From positions 129,528,757 through 129,592,756 of the forward strand of contig CM061242.1 in NCBI GenBank assembly GCA_030848705.1: a DNA stretch of 64,000 bases, in the 5' to 3' direction. The notes below the pieces were generated by a model, which worked only from the letters and a program-made list of their open reading frames with translations, made no database searches and was not told the DNA's origin. The position numbers and the translations under genes were made by a program. This document shows, one piece after another, positions 1-9,803 of the stretch (positions within the stretch are counted from its first letter, which is position 1; each line of letters begins with the position of its first letter). Source of the stretch: Heracleum sosnowskyi (taxonomy: Eukaryota; Streptophyta; Magnoliopsida; Apiales; Apiaceae).

Positions 1-1495
1 ATAACTAAGATTAACTATGAAGCAATTTAATAAACTAAGAATTAATTAACTAACAAGAATTGGAATCGAATTACTTATGCAGAGAAAACATGGGATCCTA
101 ACTTCATTAAATACTTTGCTTAGATCTGACACCTTTAATCACTATATGCAATTGTTATGATATCTGATCGGATAACACGAATCAAATACACGCTACCTGT
201 CGGCATACGTATATCAAACTACCCATACATCCACAAAAGAGATAGAAGATGAATAGACACCAATTATGTTTAGACCCTATATGTCTATAGAATTTGAAAA
301 CATAACGGTTGAGGAACTAGATATCCATAAAGATCACACAGGGCAATATAAGTATTTTCATCTTATACTACGAATCATATTGATAAACAATTATGAACCT
401 ATGCTAGCATGGCAAGTTCTAAATCTCAAGATCCACTCTCGCTTCACAAGAGATTAACAGATTAGATGTTCGCGACGCATCTATCAATTAAGCTTAACCA
501 TACGAGGATATCAATTAATATACATCACACACAGATCTTTAAAGCATCAAGATACTAAACTGCATAAATAAATCCGTTAGAATCCCACGATAACGATTAG
601 TTCATAATCGAACCGCTCGTCACCATGGGATTTGATGAAAACATGATAATAAACAAGAATTGAATAATATGGATACTAAAGTAATAAAGTTGAGAAAACA
701 AATCCCAAAAGCATCCAAGAGTATCGCCAAGAAAAATACAAAAGAAAAGTAGATCTAGAACTCCGTTGCTTGTCACGCGCGTAGGAATCCTTCGTCAAAC
801 TCGAATCTCCGTGTCTCGGCTCTCTCTCTATGTGTTGCTGGGAATAGGTGGTGATTATTGGTGAAGGGTTGTGTTTATATAAACTCCAGGAGGCTTTTTC
901 AGCAAGATATTTCCATATTTCCAATTAAAAATCGAAATCAGGAAAATTTCCAAGAATTTTGCCAGGCGGCCGCGCCCTAGGCGCGCGCCCGCACGTCCTG
1001 AATCCTCCCCGCGCGCGCCCCCGCACGCTAGCTGCGCCCCCGCGCGCTCCGTTTCTGCCTCGCGCGCGCGCCCGCGCGTTTGGTCCGCGCCCGCGCGCCT
1101 GATGACTGCCAAGGCCGCGCGCCCGCGCGCCTGGCCGCGCGCCCGCGCGCCAGGGTCCTGCCCATGGACTCCAAACAGCCTCCAAATGGATTCCTAAGTT
1201 CCTCCAAGGTGCCCCAAGTGCTTCCAAGAGTTTTGCAAGGTCCTCCAAGTGCTTTCAAGAGTTTTGCAAGGTCCTCCAAGTGCTTCCAAGGGTCTTCCAT
1301 ATTTCTTGCTATCTTCAACTCCAATCCTAGGACTTAGAACCCACCATTTAGACCTGAAATCATGCTTGGTACTTCCAACTAGTTCACCTGCAGTAAAACA
1401 CTAGAACATATCACACTTACCACATACTTGAGGTCAATTCCACCAATTTAAGCCGGTTTCTAAGCATTCCAAGTGGATATAAAATCCACTTATCA
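1..1495 (-). repeat. 3' LTR of the Athila-like element (partial)
   Basis: This matches 6030-7524 base for base except for about four substitutions. On the minus strand it begins TGATAAGTGG at 1495. The window starts inside it. The minus-strand order is a CG-rich U3 block (about 985-1165), a TATA-like box (873-884), then R/U5. Small ORFs here are LTR noise. Confidence 0.95.
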
Positions 1496-1507
1496 CACCC
1501 CCAAACT
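1496..1507 (-). promoter_or_regulatory. Polypurine tract of the Athila-like element
   Basis: On the minus strand AGTTTGGGGGTG directly abuts the LTR start TGATAAG. This is the expected plus-strand DNA priming site. Its position exactly at the point where the two LTR copies stop matching fixes the LTR boundary. Confidence 0.85.
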
Positions 1508-2982
1508 TAAACCGATGCTTGTCCTCAAGCATAAACAAACATAACTATATACAACTAACTAGTACCACTTCCGTAGGTGATCACGGTTGCATTTGGCATA
1601 TGCAACAAGCCCTTTAAACCCCTAGGCAGCCCTAGTGGACGAGTAAGGTCTCGTGAGGGCCTATAGCGAATGTACCCACAAAATCCATCTACTCATGCAA
1701 CTAACAATGCAATGCATGTATGCAACTAATATGAAAATGCAACGATCCCTTCAAACCAACCAAAACCAATCAACAAGCCAACATCTCAAAGAACACAGTC
1801 TTCCAAACAGAGTTCGACCAAATTCCCATCGACCAACAAGACAAACACAGAAACGTGCGTGTGTGCGATGCTCACCAATATACTCCCAAACTAAATCAAG
1901 ACCATACCTACTCTTAGCCAAAACAACCACAAGCTTACAAACAGAATGAACGCTAGACACAAGAACTCTTAAGAGACACCTTCGCAGTCCATCTGAGTTA
2001 GACAGGAATTCATGCTTTATTACACAAAAACAACTACACACAACACACATGCTTATTTGACCGTGCAATGGATGAGACCTCGGAAGGATTTTGCAATAAT
2101 ACCCATTTAACGAGCTTTAGGTCAGCGGATCCCAGACCGGAAAAGTCTTAGGTCACTAGGCACAAAGTCCCCAAAGAACTTACTTGCTCGAGTACTAAAG
2201 AGCTCACCCTGATCAATTCTGCATAAACACAAAATAAACACAACTCTTTTTTTTTCTTTTTCAACTTTTCTCTTTTTTTTTCTTTTTTTTTTTCAATAAT
2301 TTCGGAATGAGTGCTCTTTGCCTTTTTTCTCATCCACCCTAGACTACTCATTTTTAACCAATGAGCGGCTACTAGCCATTTGACGCCTAGCCTTTATTAC
2401 AACTAGCATGAAATCCCTGGTTTCCCCCAAACTTATACATAAGTGCTCCTTCGTTTTCAAGAATCTAGCCAACATTCTAAATGTAAACAAGTGGTTAAAT
2501 TCTAACACCAAACAAGCATGGTCTGATCAAATTCAAAAGCAACCAATGAGACTTATGAAATAGATTTGTTTCTGGCATGCAAGTCAATACTTAGAAACTT
2601 AATCAACCCTCTACTCATCACAACCACACTCCAATCAACATCGACTCACCAACGGAAATAGTCAAGTCCTACGGGATCATGAAATATGCATGCAACTAAA
2701 ATGGACTCACATGATAAATAAAAACTATGCAAACAGAATGCCCTATATGACATGAACATGCAAAACTACGAATAAACTACAACTACACATGCAATATGAA
2801 TCCTACATGAGACACACACTAACTCCACAACACTACTTATCCCCAAATCACCCCCAAACTTAGAATATTCAATGCCCTCATTGAAGGTAATAAGAAAGAT
2901 AGTAGAAACATACCTAACACATGGGTTGCCTCTCACGAAGCGCTGTCATTAATGTCATTTAGCCGGACAAATGTGAATCAAA
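1508..2982 (-). other. Non-coding 3' internal region where pol would lie
   Basis: About 1.5 kb between the gag-protease stop codon and the polypurine tract. I see no reverse transcriptase, RNase H or integrase motif on either strand. It holds homopolymer-rich tracts (T-rich, 2245-2295) and low-complexity AC-rich sequence. The absence of pol in an otherwise young, intact element indicates an ancestral deletion rather than decay of this copy. Confidence 0.75.
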
Positions 2983-5721
2983 TCATGGTGGCTCGAAGAT
3001 CGCATTTGACTTGTCCTTAGCAGAAGGACCATTCGCCCATTGTTTGATAACCTTCTTGCTTTCTTCCCACATCTTTTCCAAATCAAACTTCACCTTGACT
3101 TTTCCACCAATCGATTTTTTCTTTTTCTTCTTTACACCTCTAAGGTGTTTATGCTTCTCCGTCGATTGATAAGAACACTCTTTTACCTCATCATCCTTGT
3201 TCCACCTTCTCAACACATTATCTTCACACTTTTTAAAAATTACCAACTCATCATTCAGAAGGACATACTTCAAATGTGGTGGAAGTTTTCCAAGCTTGAC
3301 ATTCGAAAGATCTCGAATGTAAGAATTGTCAATGGAATCACTGATGTGATGCTCGAACTTGTGCATGTCCGAATTTTTGCTCAACAGCTGATCGAACTCC
3401 TTTCTCTGACCCGTATCAACCATCTTCAAGCTAAAACACTCTTCCTCCTCTGTCGGAAATTTCATAGCCTTGAACACATTAAAGATGACCTTTTGATTAC
3501 TCACCCTCATTGTGAGCTCTCCTTTCTGAACATCGATCAACGCTCGGCCAGTAGCCAGAAAAGGTCTTCCCAAGATGATAGGAATCTTCTTATCCTCCTC
3601 AAAGTCAAGAATAACAAAATCAGCAGGAAAAATCAGCTTATCCACCTTTACCAAGACATCCTCCACTATACCCCTCGGATATGTGATCGACTGATCAGCC
3701 AACTGTAAGGTCATATTAACTGGTTTCGGCTCAGGCAACCCAAGTTGCTTAAAAACAGACATTGGCATTAGATTAATGCTAGCTCCCAAATCACATAAGC
3801 ATTTGCTGAAAAGTTGATTGCCAATAGTGCAAGGTATGGTAAAACTTCCCGGATCTTTAAGCTTCGGTGGCAATTTCTGCTGTAGAACTGCACTACATTC
3901 CTCTGTCAAAGCAACGGTGTCCAAATCCTTGAGTTTCAACTTCCGAGATAGAATACCCTTCATGAACTTAGCATAGCTCGGCATCTGTTCAAGAGCTTCT
4001 GCAAAAGGTATGTTGATGTGTAACTTCTTGAAAACCTCGAGAAAATTGGCGAATTTTGTGTCAAGATTCTGCTTCTGTAGCCTCTTTGGATATGGAGGAG
4101 GAGGATAAATCTGGTTACTCTCTGTAGTCTTCTTCTGGAGCCTCTTTGGGTATGGAGGAGGTGGGTAAATAGTCTGCTCCGAAGTAGACTTGTCAGCAGA
4201 ATTTTTGCTCTTTTCAGCCTCACCGTCCAACTGCTTAGCTGCCAAATCAAAAATTGGCTTTTCATTAGAAGGTTCCACCTGATGCTGCTGAATTTCTTCC
4301 TCTTCTTCAACTGCTGATTTTTGATTGCCCGTGACCTTTCCCGATCTCAAGGTAACTGCTTTCACATGTTCTTGGACAACTGTCTTTCCTGGATTAGGCT
4401 CCGTATCGCTAGGAAGAGTTCCCTGAGCTCTGCTGAGTAAGGCACTTGCCAACTGCCCCATCTGATTCTCCAAAGTCTTGAGCGATGCCGCCTGGCTTTT
4501 AACTATCATTCTCAACTCATCCAATTCAGATTTTTCATTCGAAGACTGCCCCGCACTAGCATGAGGTTGTTGCGGAAATCCTGGTGGCTGAAATTGTTGC
4601 CTAGGAGCATACTGTGGCTGAAAATTCTGCCCTTGCTGCTGTTGAAAATTTTGAGGATTGTAAGGCTTTGCTCCAAATTGCTGACCTTGGAATGGCTGAT
4701 AAGGCTGCTGAGATTGTTGATTGTCGCTCCAGCTGAAATTAGGATGATTCCGGCTATTGGGATGATAGGTGGCTGGAACTGGCTGTGATGGTCTCTGAAA
4801 GTTGCTCACAAACTGCGCCGACTCACTAGATATGGCACAATTATTCGTCTCATGTGCGCCCGCACAAAGCTCACAAACACTAGCCACCTGATGAACTCCA
4901 TAATTCGTCAAAGAATCCACCTTCATTGTCAAAGCCTTCAACTGGGCTGCTATAGCTGTAGCTGCATCAACTTCAAGAACTCCTGCTACTTTGCCTTGTG
5001 ATAATCTCTGAGTAGGATTCTGATATTCATTCGCAGCCATCATCTCAATTAACTCATAAGCTTCCTCGTAGCTCTTAGCCCATAGAGCTCCACCTGATGC
5101 TGCATCTAACATTGGTCTTGATTGACCTCCTAGCCCATTGTAGAAACAATTTATCACCATCCAATCAGGCATTCCATGATGAGGACACTTCCTTAGCATC
5201 TCCTTGTAACGTTCCCAGGCTTCACATAAAGTCTCCCCTGAATGCTGAGAAAACTGAGTGAGAGCATTCCTGATTGCTGCTGTTTTAGCCATCGGGAAGA
5301 ATTTAGTGAGAAACTTCTGAGCAAGATCCTCCCATGTAGTGATAGAACCTGCTGGTAGAGAATGCAACCAGCCCTTAGCTTTATCCCTCAGAGAAAATGG
5401 GAAAAGTCTCAGCTTCACGGCATCTTCTGACACTCCGTTGAACTTGAAGGTGTCGCATATCTCGATGAAATCCCTAATATGCATATTAGGATCTTCCGTT
5501 GGAGGACCCCCAAACTGAACTGAATTCTGCACCATCTGAATCGTGCCAGGCTTAATTTCAAAAGTATTGGCTGCAATAGCCGGCCTGACAATGCTAGATT
5601 GAATGTCATTGATCTTTGGCTGAGAATAGACCTTCAAAGCCTTCGTTTCTGGTGCTACTGGATCACCCATAACTATATTCAGTTCTTCCAATTCCTTACG
5701 AGCTTGCAAACGTGTTCGCAT
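2983..5721 (-). CDS. Ty3/Athila-type Gag-protease polyprotein, pol-less
   Basis: An uninterrupted 912-residue ORF starting at ATG 5721. It encodes a capsid-like Retrotrans_gag domain at about residues 80-210, a CX2CX3HX4C zinc knuckle at about 283-295 (CELCAGAHETNNC), a long Gln/Pro-rich linker at about 305-390, two near-identical YPPPPYPKRLQKK repeats, and a retropepsin domain around residue 640-720. The aspartic protease active-site motif is DLGASINLMP and the later ILGRPFL motif is present. After the protease the protein keeps a short stretch like the start of pol (LPPHLKYVLL), then ends in a Lys-rich tail before any reverse transcriptase. Gag should form the virus-like particle and the protease should process Gag. 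No decay is visible, which agrees with the near-identical LTRs. Copying would need an autonomous relative's reverse transcriptase and integrase. Confidence 0.93.
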   Translation of the reverse strand: MRTRLQARKELEELNIVMGDPVAPETKALKVYSQPKINDIQSSIVRPAIAANTFEIKPGTIQMVQNSVQFGGPPTEDPNMHIRDFIEICDTFKFNGVSEDAVKLRLFPFSLRDKAKGWLHSLPAGSITTWEDLAQKFLTKFFPMAKTAAIRNALTQFSQHSGETLCEAWERYKEMLRKCPHHGMPDWMVINCFYNGLGGQSRPMLDAASGGALWAKSYEEAYELIEMMAANEYQNPTQRLSQGKVAGVLEVDAATAIAAQLKALTMKVDSLTNYGVHQVASVCELCAGAHETNNCAISSESAQFVSNFQRPSQPVPATYHPNSRNHPNFSWSDNQQSQQPYQPFQGQQFGAKPYNPQNFQQQQGQNFQPQYAPRQQFQPPGFPQQPHASAGQSSNEKSELDELRMIVKSQAASLKTLENQMGQLASALLSRAQGTLPSDTEPNPGKTVVQEHVKAVTLRSGKVTGNQKSAVEEEEEIQQHQVEPSNEKPIFDLAAKQLDGEAEKSKNSADKSTSEQTIYPPPPYPKRLQKKTTESNQIYPPPPYPKRLQKQNLDTKFANFLEVFKKLHINIPFAEALEQMPSYAKFMKGILSRKLKLKDLDTVALTEECSAVLQQKLPPKLKDPGSFTIPCTIGNQLFSKCLCDLGASINLMPMSVFKQLGLPEPKPVNMTLQLADQSITYPRGIVEDVLVKVDKLIFPADFVILDFEEDKKIPIILGRPFLATGRALIDVQKGELTMRVSNQKVIFNVFKAMKFPTEEEECFSLKMVDTGQRKEFDQLLSKNSDMHKFEHHISDSIDNSYIRDLSNVKLGKLPPHLKYVLLNDELVIFKKCEDNVLRRWNKDDEVKECSYQSTEKHKHLRGVKKKKKKSIGGKVKVKFDLEKMWEESKKVIKQWANGPSAKDKSNAIFEPP

Positions 5722-5843
5722 ACACGTTCAATAGAACACCTGAAACTCACCAAACAAAGTCAAATCGATGAAAGAATAATCCGAGTCAGTGAACTTTAAC
5801 GACCACTGATGACAAGCACATAAACTATATAAATAACACCGAG

Positions 5844-5861
5844 TCCCCGGCAGCGGCGCCA
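5844..5861 (-). promoter_or_regulatory. Primer binding site, tRNA-Asp type
   Basis: On the minus strand TGGCGCCGCTGCCGGGGA lies a few bases inside the 5' LTR. It matches the tRNA-Asp 3' end used by Athila-clade elements (TGGCGCCGTTGCCGGGGA) except at one position. It primes minus-strand DNA synthesis and fixes element orientation. Confidence 0.88.
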
Positions 5862-5867
5862 AAAACT

Positions 5868-7524
5868 TGTTTGCACTAATTCACGCAAGCGTACGCGGTC
5901 ACAAGTAATATAGAATAAAATTAAGTTCGTTCCCACAGAGACTGGTTTAGGTTGTTATAGTCTTGTACCTATGCAACAATGTATGGTTTTTATTCACTGC
6001 TAAGACAATTAACAAGATAGGGTTTTTAAATAACTAAGATTAACTATGAAGCAATTTAATAAACTAAGAATTAATTAACTAACAAGAATTGGAATCGAAT
6101 TACTTATGCAGAGAAAACATGGGATCCTAACTTCATTAAATACTTTGCTTAGATCTGACACCTTTAATCACTATATGCAATTGTTATGATATCTGATCGG
6201 ATAACACGAATCAAATACACGCTACCTGTCGGCATACGTATATCAAACTACCCATACATCCACAAAAGAGATAGAAGATGAATAGACACCAATTATGTTT
6301 AGACCCTATATGTCTATAGAATTTGAAAACATAACGGTTGAGGAACTAGTTATCCATAAAGATCACACAGGGCAATATAAGTATTTTCATCTTATACTAC
6401 GAATCATATTGATAAACAATTATGAACCTATGCTAGCATGGCAAGTTCTAAATCTCAAGATCCACTCTCGCTTCACAAGAGATTAACAGATTAGATGTTC
6501 GCGACGCATCTATCAATTAAGCTTAACCATACGAGGATATCAATTAATATACATCACACACAGATCTTTAAAGCATCAAGATACTAAACTGCATAAATAA
6601 ATCCGTTAGAATCCCACGATAACGATTAGTTCATAATCGAACCGCTCGTCACCATGGGATTTGATGAAAACATGATAATAAACAAGAATTGAATAATATG
6701 GATACTAAAGTAATAAAGTTGAGAAAACAAATCCCAAAAGCATCCAAGAGTATCGCCAAGAAAAATACAAAAGAAAAGTAGATCTAGAACTCCGTTGCTT
6801 GTCACGCGCGTAGGAATCCTTCGTCAAACTCGAATCTCCGTGTCTCGGCTCTCTCTCTATGTGTTGCTGGGAATAGGTGGTGATTATTGGTGAAGGGTTG
6901 TGTTTATATAAACTCCAGGAGGCTTTTTCAGCAAGATATTTCCATATTTCCAATTAAAAATCGAAATCAGGAAAATTTCCAAGAATTTTGCCAGGCGGCC
7001 GCGCCCTAGGCGCGCGCCCGCACGTCCTGAATCCTCCCCGCGCGCGCCCCCGCACGCTAGCTGCGCCCCCGCGCGCTCCGTTTCTGCCTCGCGCGCGCGC
7101 CCGCGCGTTTGGTCCGCGCCCGCGCGCCTGATGACTGCCAAGGCCGCGCGCCCGCGCGCCTGGCCGCGCGCCCGCGCGCCAGGGTCCTGCCCATGGACTC
7201 CAAACAGCCTCCAAATGGATTCCTAAGTTCCTCCAAGGTGCCCCAAGTGCTTCCAAGAGTTTTTCAAGGTCCTCCAAGTGCTTCCAAGAGTTTTGCAAGG
7301 TCCTCCAAGTGCTTCCAAGGGTCTTCCATATTTCTTGCTATCTTCAACTCCAATCCTAGGACTTAGAACCCACCATTTAGACCTGAAATCATGCTTGGTA
7401 CTTCCAACTAGTTCACCTGCATTAAAACACTAGAACATATCACACTTACCACATACTTGAGGTCAATTCCACCAATTTAAGCCGGTTTCTAAGCATTCCA
7501 AGTGGATATAAAATCCACTTATCA
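5868..7524 (-). repeat. 5' LTR of the Athila-like element
   Basis: About 1657 bases, beginning TGATAAGTGG at 7524 on the minus strand and ending ...CA near 5868, just before the primer binding site. The part from 6030 repeats 1-1495. The inner boundary is set by the terminal CA and the PBS and is good to a few bases. Confidence 0.9.
6902..6913 (-). promoter_or_regulatory. TATA-like box in the 5' LTR
   Basis: GTTTATATAAAC, a palindromic TATA-type box, lies about 95 bases downstream (minus sense) of a very CG-rich block at about 7015-7194. The same arrangement occurs at 873-884 in the 3' LTR. It is the likely core promoter for the element's genomic RNA. This is inference from position and sequence only. 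Confidence 0.55.
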
Positions 7525-8186
7525 TGTTGTCACTGCTTTCTTTCTTACGCCACTCTTCCTCGGTTAGCAACACCTGACCGCCTATGGCTTCTGTGCTTCC
7601 CTTTAACCTCTCTTCGTGTGCTTTAAGCGAACTAATCGCCTCCTCTACCGTCATCGTCTCTAGATCGCTAAACTGCTCTATAGTTGATGCTATTTGCAAA
7701 AAACTTAGATGGCACTGCACGCAGTAATTTTTTAACCACATAGGCTTCTTTCACTTCCTCTCTAAGAACTCGAATATTCGTCACCAATCCAACAAGCTTT
7801 AAGCTGAAATCATCTAGGAGCTCTGAATCCTTCATAGTCAGGGCTTCAAACTCAGCCTTCAAGGTTTGGATCTTCGCCGCTTTAGCTCTATCTGCGCCCT
7901 GACACATAGTCCGTAACGCCTCCCAGGCCTCTTTTGCCTGTTTCTTCTCTGAGAGAGACAGTAGTATCTCCTCGGGGATACTCTGATAGATCATTGCCAT
8001 AGCTACCTTGTCCACCCTTTCTTCCACAGCCGCTGCTTTAGGGTCTGCTTGTTCCACAGCCTCCCAAACTCCATGCGCTTGCATTAGAACCTTCATTTTC
8101 ATTGACCAAACTATGTAGTTCGTCTTGGTTAGCATTAAACCCATCGATCCACCTTTACCCTTCCCAACGTCCATTGCTTTTGACAT
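7525..8186 (-). pseudogene. Ty1/copia gag (UBN2-type), frameshifted and interrupted
   Basis: It starts at ATG 8186 with a typical copia Gag N-terminus. The segment NYIVWSMKMKVLMQAHGVWEAV matches the Gag polyprotein (DUF4219/UBN2) family: short basic start, LTKTNY...W motif, then helix-rich UBN2. The frame breaks in a run of six A (7698-7703, plus strand). One extra base there moves the expected continuation (LQIASTIEQFSDLETMTVEE) into another frame. The reading then continues to KKESSDN and is cut at 7524/7525 by insertion of the Athila-like element. About 220 codons are visible. Gag would have formed the copia particle. Two independent lesions make it dead. The homopolymer shift could also be a sequencing error, which the insertion cannot be. 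Confidence 0.9.
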
Positions 8187-8217
8187 GTACTCTTGCTAAT
8201 AAAACTGAACCTTGGAT

Positions 8218-8228
8218 CTCTGATACCA
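8218..8228 (-). promoter_or_regulatory. Copia primer binding site, initiator tRNA-Met
   Basis: Minus strand TGGTATCAGAG, the standard plant copia primer site, two bases from the end of the LTR (8231). It confirms the LTR boundary and the minus orientation. Confidence 0.88.
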
Positions 8229-8230
8229 AA

Positions 8231-8557
8231 TGTGGTTTGATAATGCAGATACAACAAGTTATATAGCTGATACACACATTCACAAAGAACAGCAAGAACG
8301 TTGAGAACAAAACTTCTCTCTCTTATTATTACTAAATGGAAATACAAAGATACTTAAAGCAAAGACTAACGTTTAAAAGCTACAAACTAGGAAACAAAAT
8401 AACTACACTTCTAATCTTACTCCACCTCTCCATTATTCACTCATGCTCTTAAAAACTCTCTCAGATACCCACGACTAAATCAACTACTACAAACACAATT
8501 AAAATAAACTTACAGATAAAACAAAACAAATATTGAAACAACTAATTTAATCCAACA
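8231..8557 (-). repeat. 5' LTR of the copia element
   Basis: 327 bases, TGTTGGA at 8557 (minus) to CCACA at 8231, next to the primer site. Its outer edge abuts TAGTG (8558-8562), the expected 5-bp target sequence. The left copy of that duplication lies outside the window. Confidence 0.82.
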
Positions 8558-9424
8558 TAGTGGAGGAGATATTCCAGGTGATTTGTTTACATGATAATTA
8601 GGGTTACCTATTTTATAGGTGTATTGGTTTGGTATGTAGCCTATATAAAGGTTTACGGATGTAATCTATATAATATGGAAGGAATATGAATAAACACTTT
8701 TGTTTTATTACTTTTTAAATACTTTTTGAATATATTTATTTTATACTTTTATTTTACTTTTATCAATGATCACTTATGTTATAAAATTTTAACATGGTAT
8801 CAGAGCTATGTTCGTTTGAATAATAAATCATAGCACAAGTAGCTATGGAAAAGAGAAAATATTTTGTTTTGAATATTTGGTGATTATGTGCAATATGAAG
8901 ATTGGAGAGAAGTGCTCGAGTAATGTGAAATTGGTGAGACACCTGAAAAAAGTTTGTGGAGCGACCTGCTCCATGTGGTGTTGGTGAGAAGTACATCAAC
9001 AAAATTATTGTTTGGTGATGAGAAATGCGTCACGGAAAAAAAAATAGAATAAAAAACTTAATTTTATTGTTTTTTAATATTTATAAATTTGAATCAAGGG
9101 AGGATGTTGGATATCTATGATTCAAATTTAAAATAAAATTAGTTATGTTTTAGATTTTAAAAAAATCCTAATATTTAGGAAATAGTTGTAGTGGATGAGA
9201 TATTACGGGTGATTTGTTTACATGATAATTAGGTTTACCTATTTTAAAGGTGTATTGGTTTGGTATGTAGCCTAATTTACAATGTAATCTATAATATGGA
9301 AGTAAAATGGAAGTAATATGAATAAACACTTTTATTTTATTACTTTTTAAATACTTTTTGATTATATTTATTTTAAACTTTTATTTTACTTTTATCAATG
9401 ATCACCTATTATAAAATTCTAACA
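8558..9424 (+). mobile_element. Miniature non-autonomous LTR element (TRIM/SMART-like), 5' LTR interrupted
   Basis: Two direct repeats, 8558-8794 and 9105-9424, flank an internal region of only 310 bases. The 5' repeat ends ...TAACA and is followed at once by TGGTATCAGAGC (8795-8806), the initiator tRNA-Met primer site. The 3' repeat starts TGTTGGAT (9105), preceded by a purine run (CAAGGGAGGA). The internal part has a short stretch after an ATG but no gag or pol domain. The 3' LTR is 320 bases. The 5' LTR lacks its first 84 bases because the copia element inserted there. The total would be about 950 bases, larger than classical TRIMs but of the same structure. It needs copia proteins in trans. 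Confidence 0.85.
8795..8806 (+). promoter_or_regulatory. Primer binding site of the miniature LTR element
   Basis: TGGTATCAGAGC, complementary to initiator tRNA-Met, with no spacer after the 5' LTR terminal CA. Confidence 0.9.
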
Positions 9425-9451
9425 TATACCTTATAAATACCTATGGATCTA

Positions 9452-9800
9452 GGCACTGTTTGGGATTGCTGTGCTGTTGAAAAAAGTGCTGTTAAAATAA
9501 GTGTTGTTGTGAAAATCAGATAACTGTTTGGTAATATTTTTGATATGTGCATGTTTTGGTGTATAATATAAAAAATTAATATTTTTGGTGAGTTTTGATA
9601 TTGAAATCAGTAGCTGCTTCCCGCAAAAGCTAAAAAACAGTTTTTTTCAAAAGCATGGGGACCTGCTTTCTCTAAAAGCAGCTTTTCAGCCAAAAGCGTT
9701 TTTCAGAAAAGCAGCTTTTAAATTTTACCAAACACTTTTTTAGCTGCTTTTCAGAAAAAAGCTGTTGTTGCTGTCTGCAACAGCAATGCCAAACGGAACC
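9452..9800. mobile_element. MITE, PIF/Harbinger-like
   Basis: 349 bases with imperfect terminal inverted repeats: left GGCACTGTTTGGGATTGCTG, right (inverted) GGTTCCGTTTGGCATTGCTG. They are flanked by the 3-bp direct repeat CTA (9449-9451 and 9801-9803). The interior is full of AAAGCAGCTTTT-type palindromic motifs and is non-coding. The TIR type (GGnnCnGTTTGGnA) and 3-bp TSD suit the Harbinger superfamily, although its usual TSD is TTA/TAA. An hAT origin is less likely. Confidence 0.72.
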
Positions 9801-9803
9801 CTA

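Larger units (their letters stand above)
1..7524 (-). mobile_element. Non-autonomous Athila-like Ty3 LTR retrotransposon (gag-protease only)
   Basis: The element has two long direct repeats offset by 6029 bases (1-1495 and 6030-7524), a gag-protease ORF between them, a tRNA-Asp-type primer binding site and a polypurine tract, all reading on the minus strand. Its left LTR is cut by the window edge, with about 160 bases missing. By eye the LTRs differ at only four positions in 1495 bases (around 321, 1242, 1255 and 1394), so the insertion is very recent. There is no reverse transcriptase, RNase H or integrase: about 1.5 kb of non-coding sequence lies between the gag-protease stop and the 3' LTR. 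The tRNA-Asp site, LTR ends (TGATAAG...) and gag type point to the Athila clade by established family features. It must be mobilised in trans. The right edge joins an interrupted copia gag gene, so this element is the youngest layer of the nest. Confidence 0.93.
7525..8557 (-). mobile_element. Ty1/copia element, 5' part only, interrupted by the Athila-like element
   Basis: From right to left on the minus strand: a 327-base LTR (8231-8557, TGTTGGA...CCACA), a primer binding site for initiator tRNA-Met, and a gag ORF that stops abruptly at 7524 where the Athila-like LTR begins. The rest of the copia element should lie to the left of the window. Its own right edge cuts into the LTR of another small element (8558-8794). 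Confidence 0.9.

Noticed and set aside
925..1337. Several Ala/Arg/Gly-rich ORFs on both strands
   Set aside because: They arise from the CG-rich block of the LTR and occur identically in both LTRs (about 6954-7366). Low-complexity coding potential only.
3040..3708. 222-codon plus-strand ORF
   Set aside because: It is the antisense shadow of the intact gag-protease frame. Composition is Leu/Phe/His-rich, as such shadows are, and no domain is visible.
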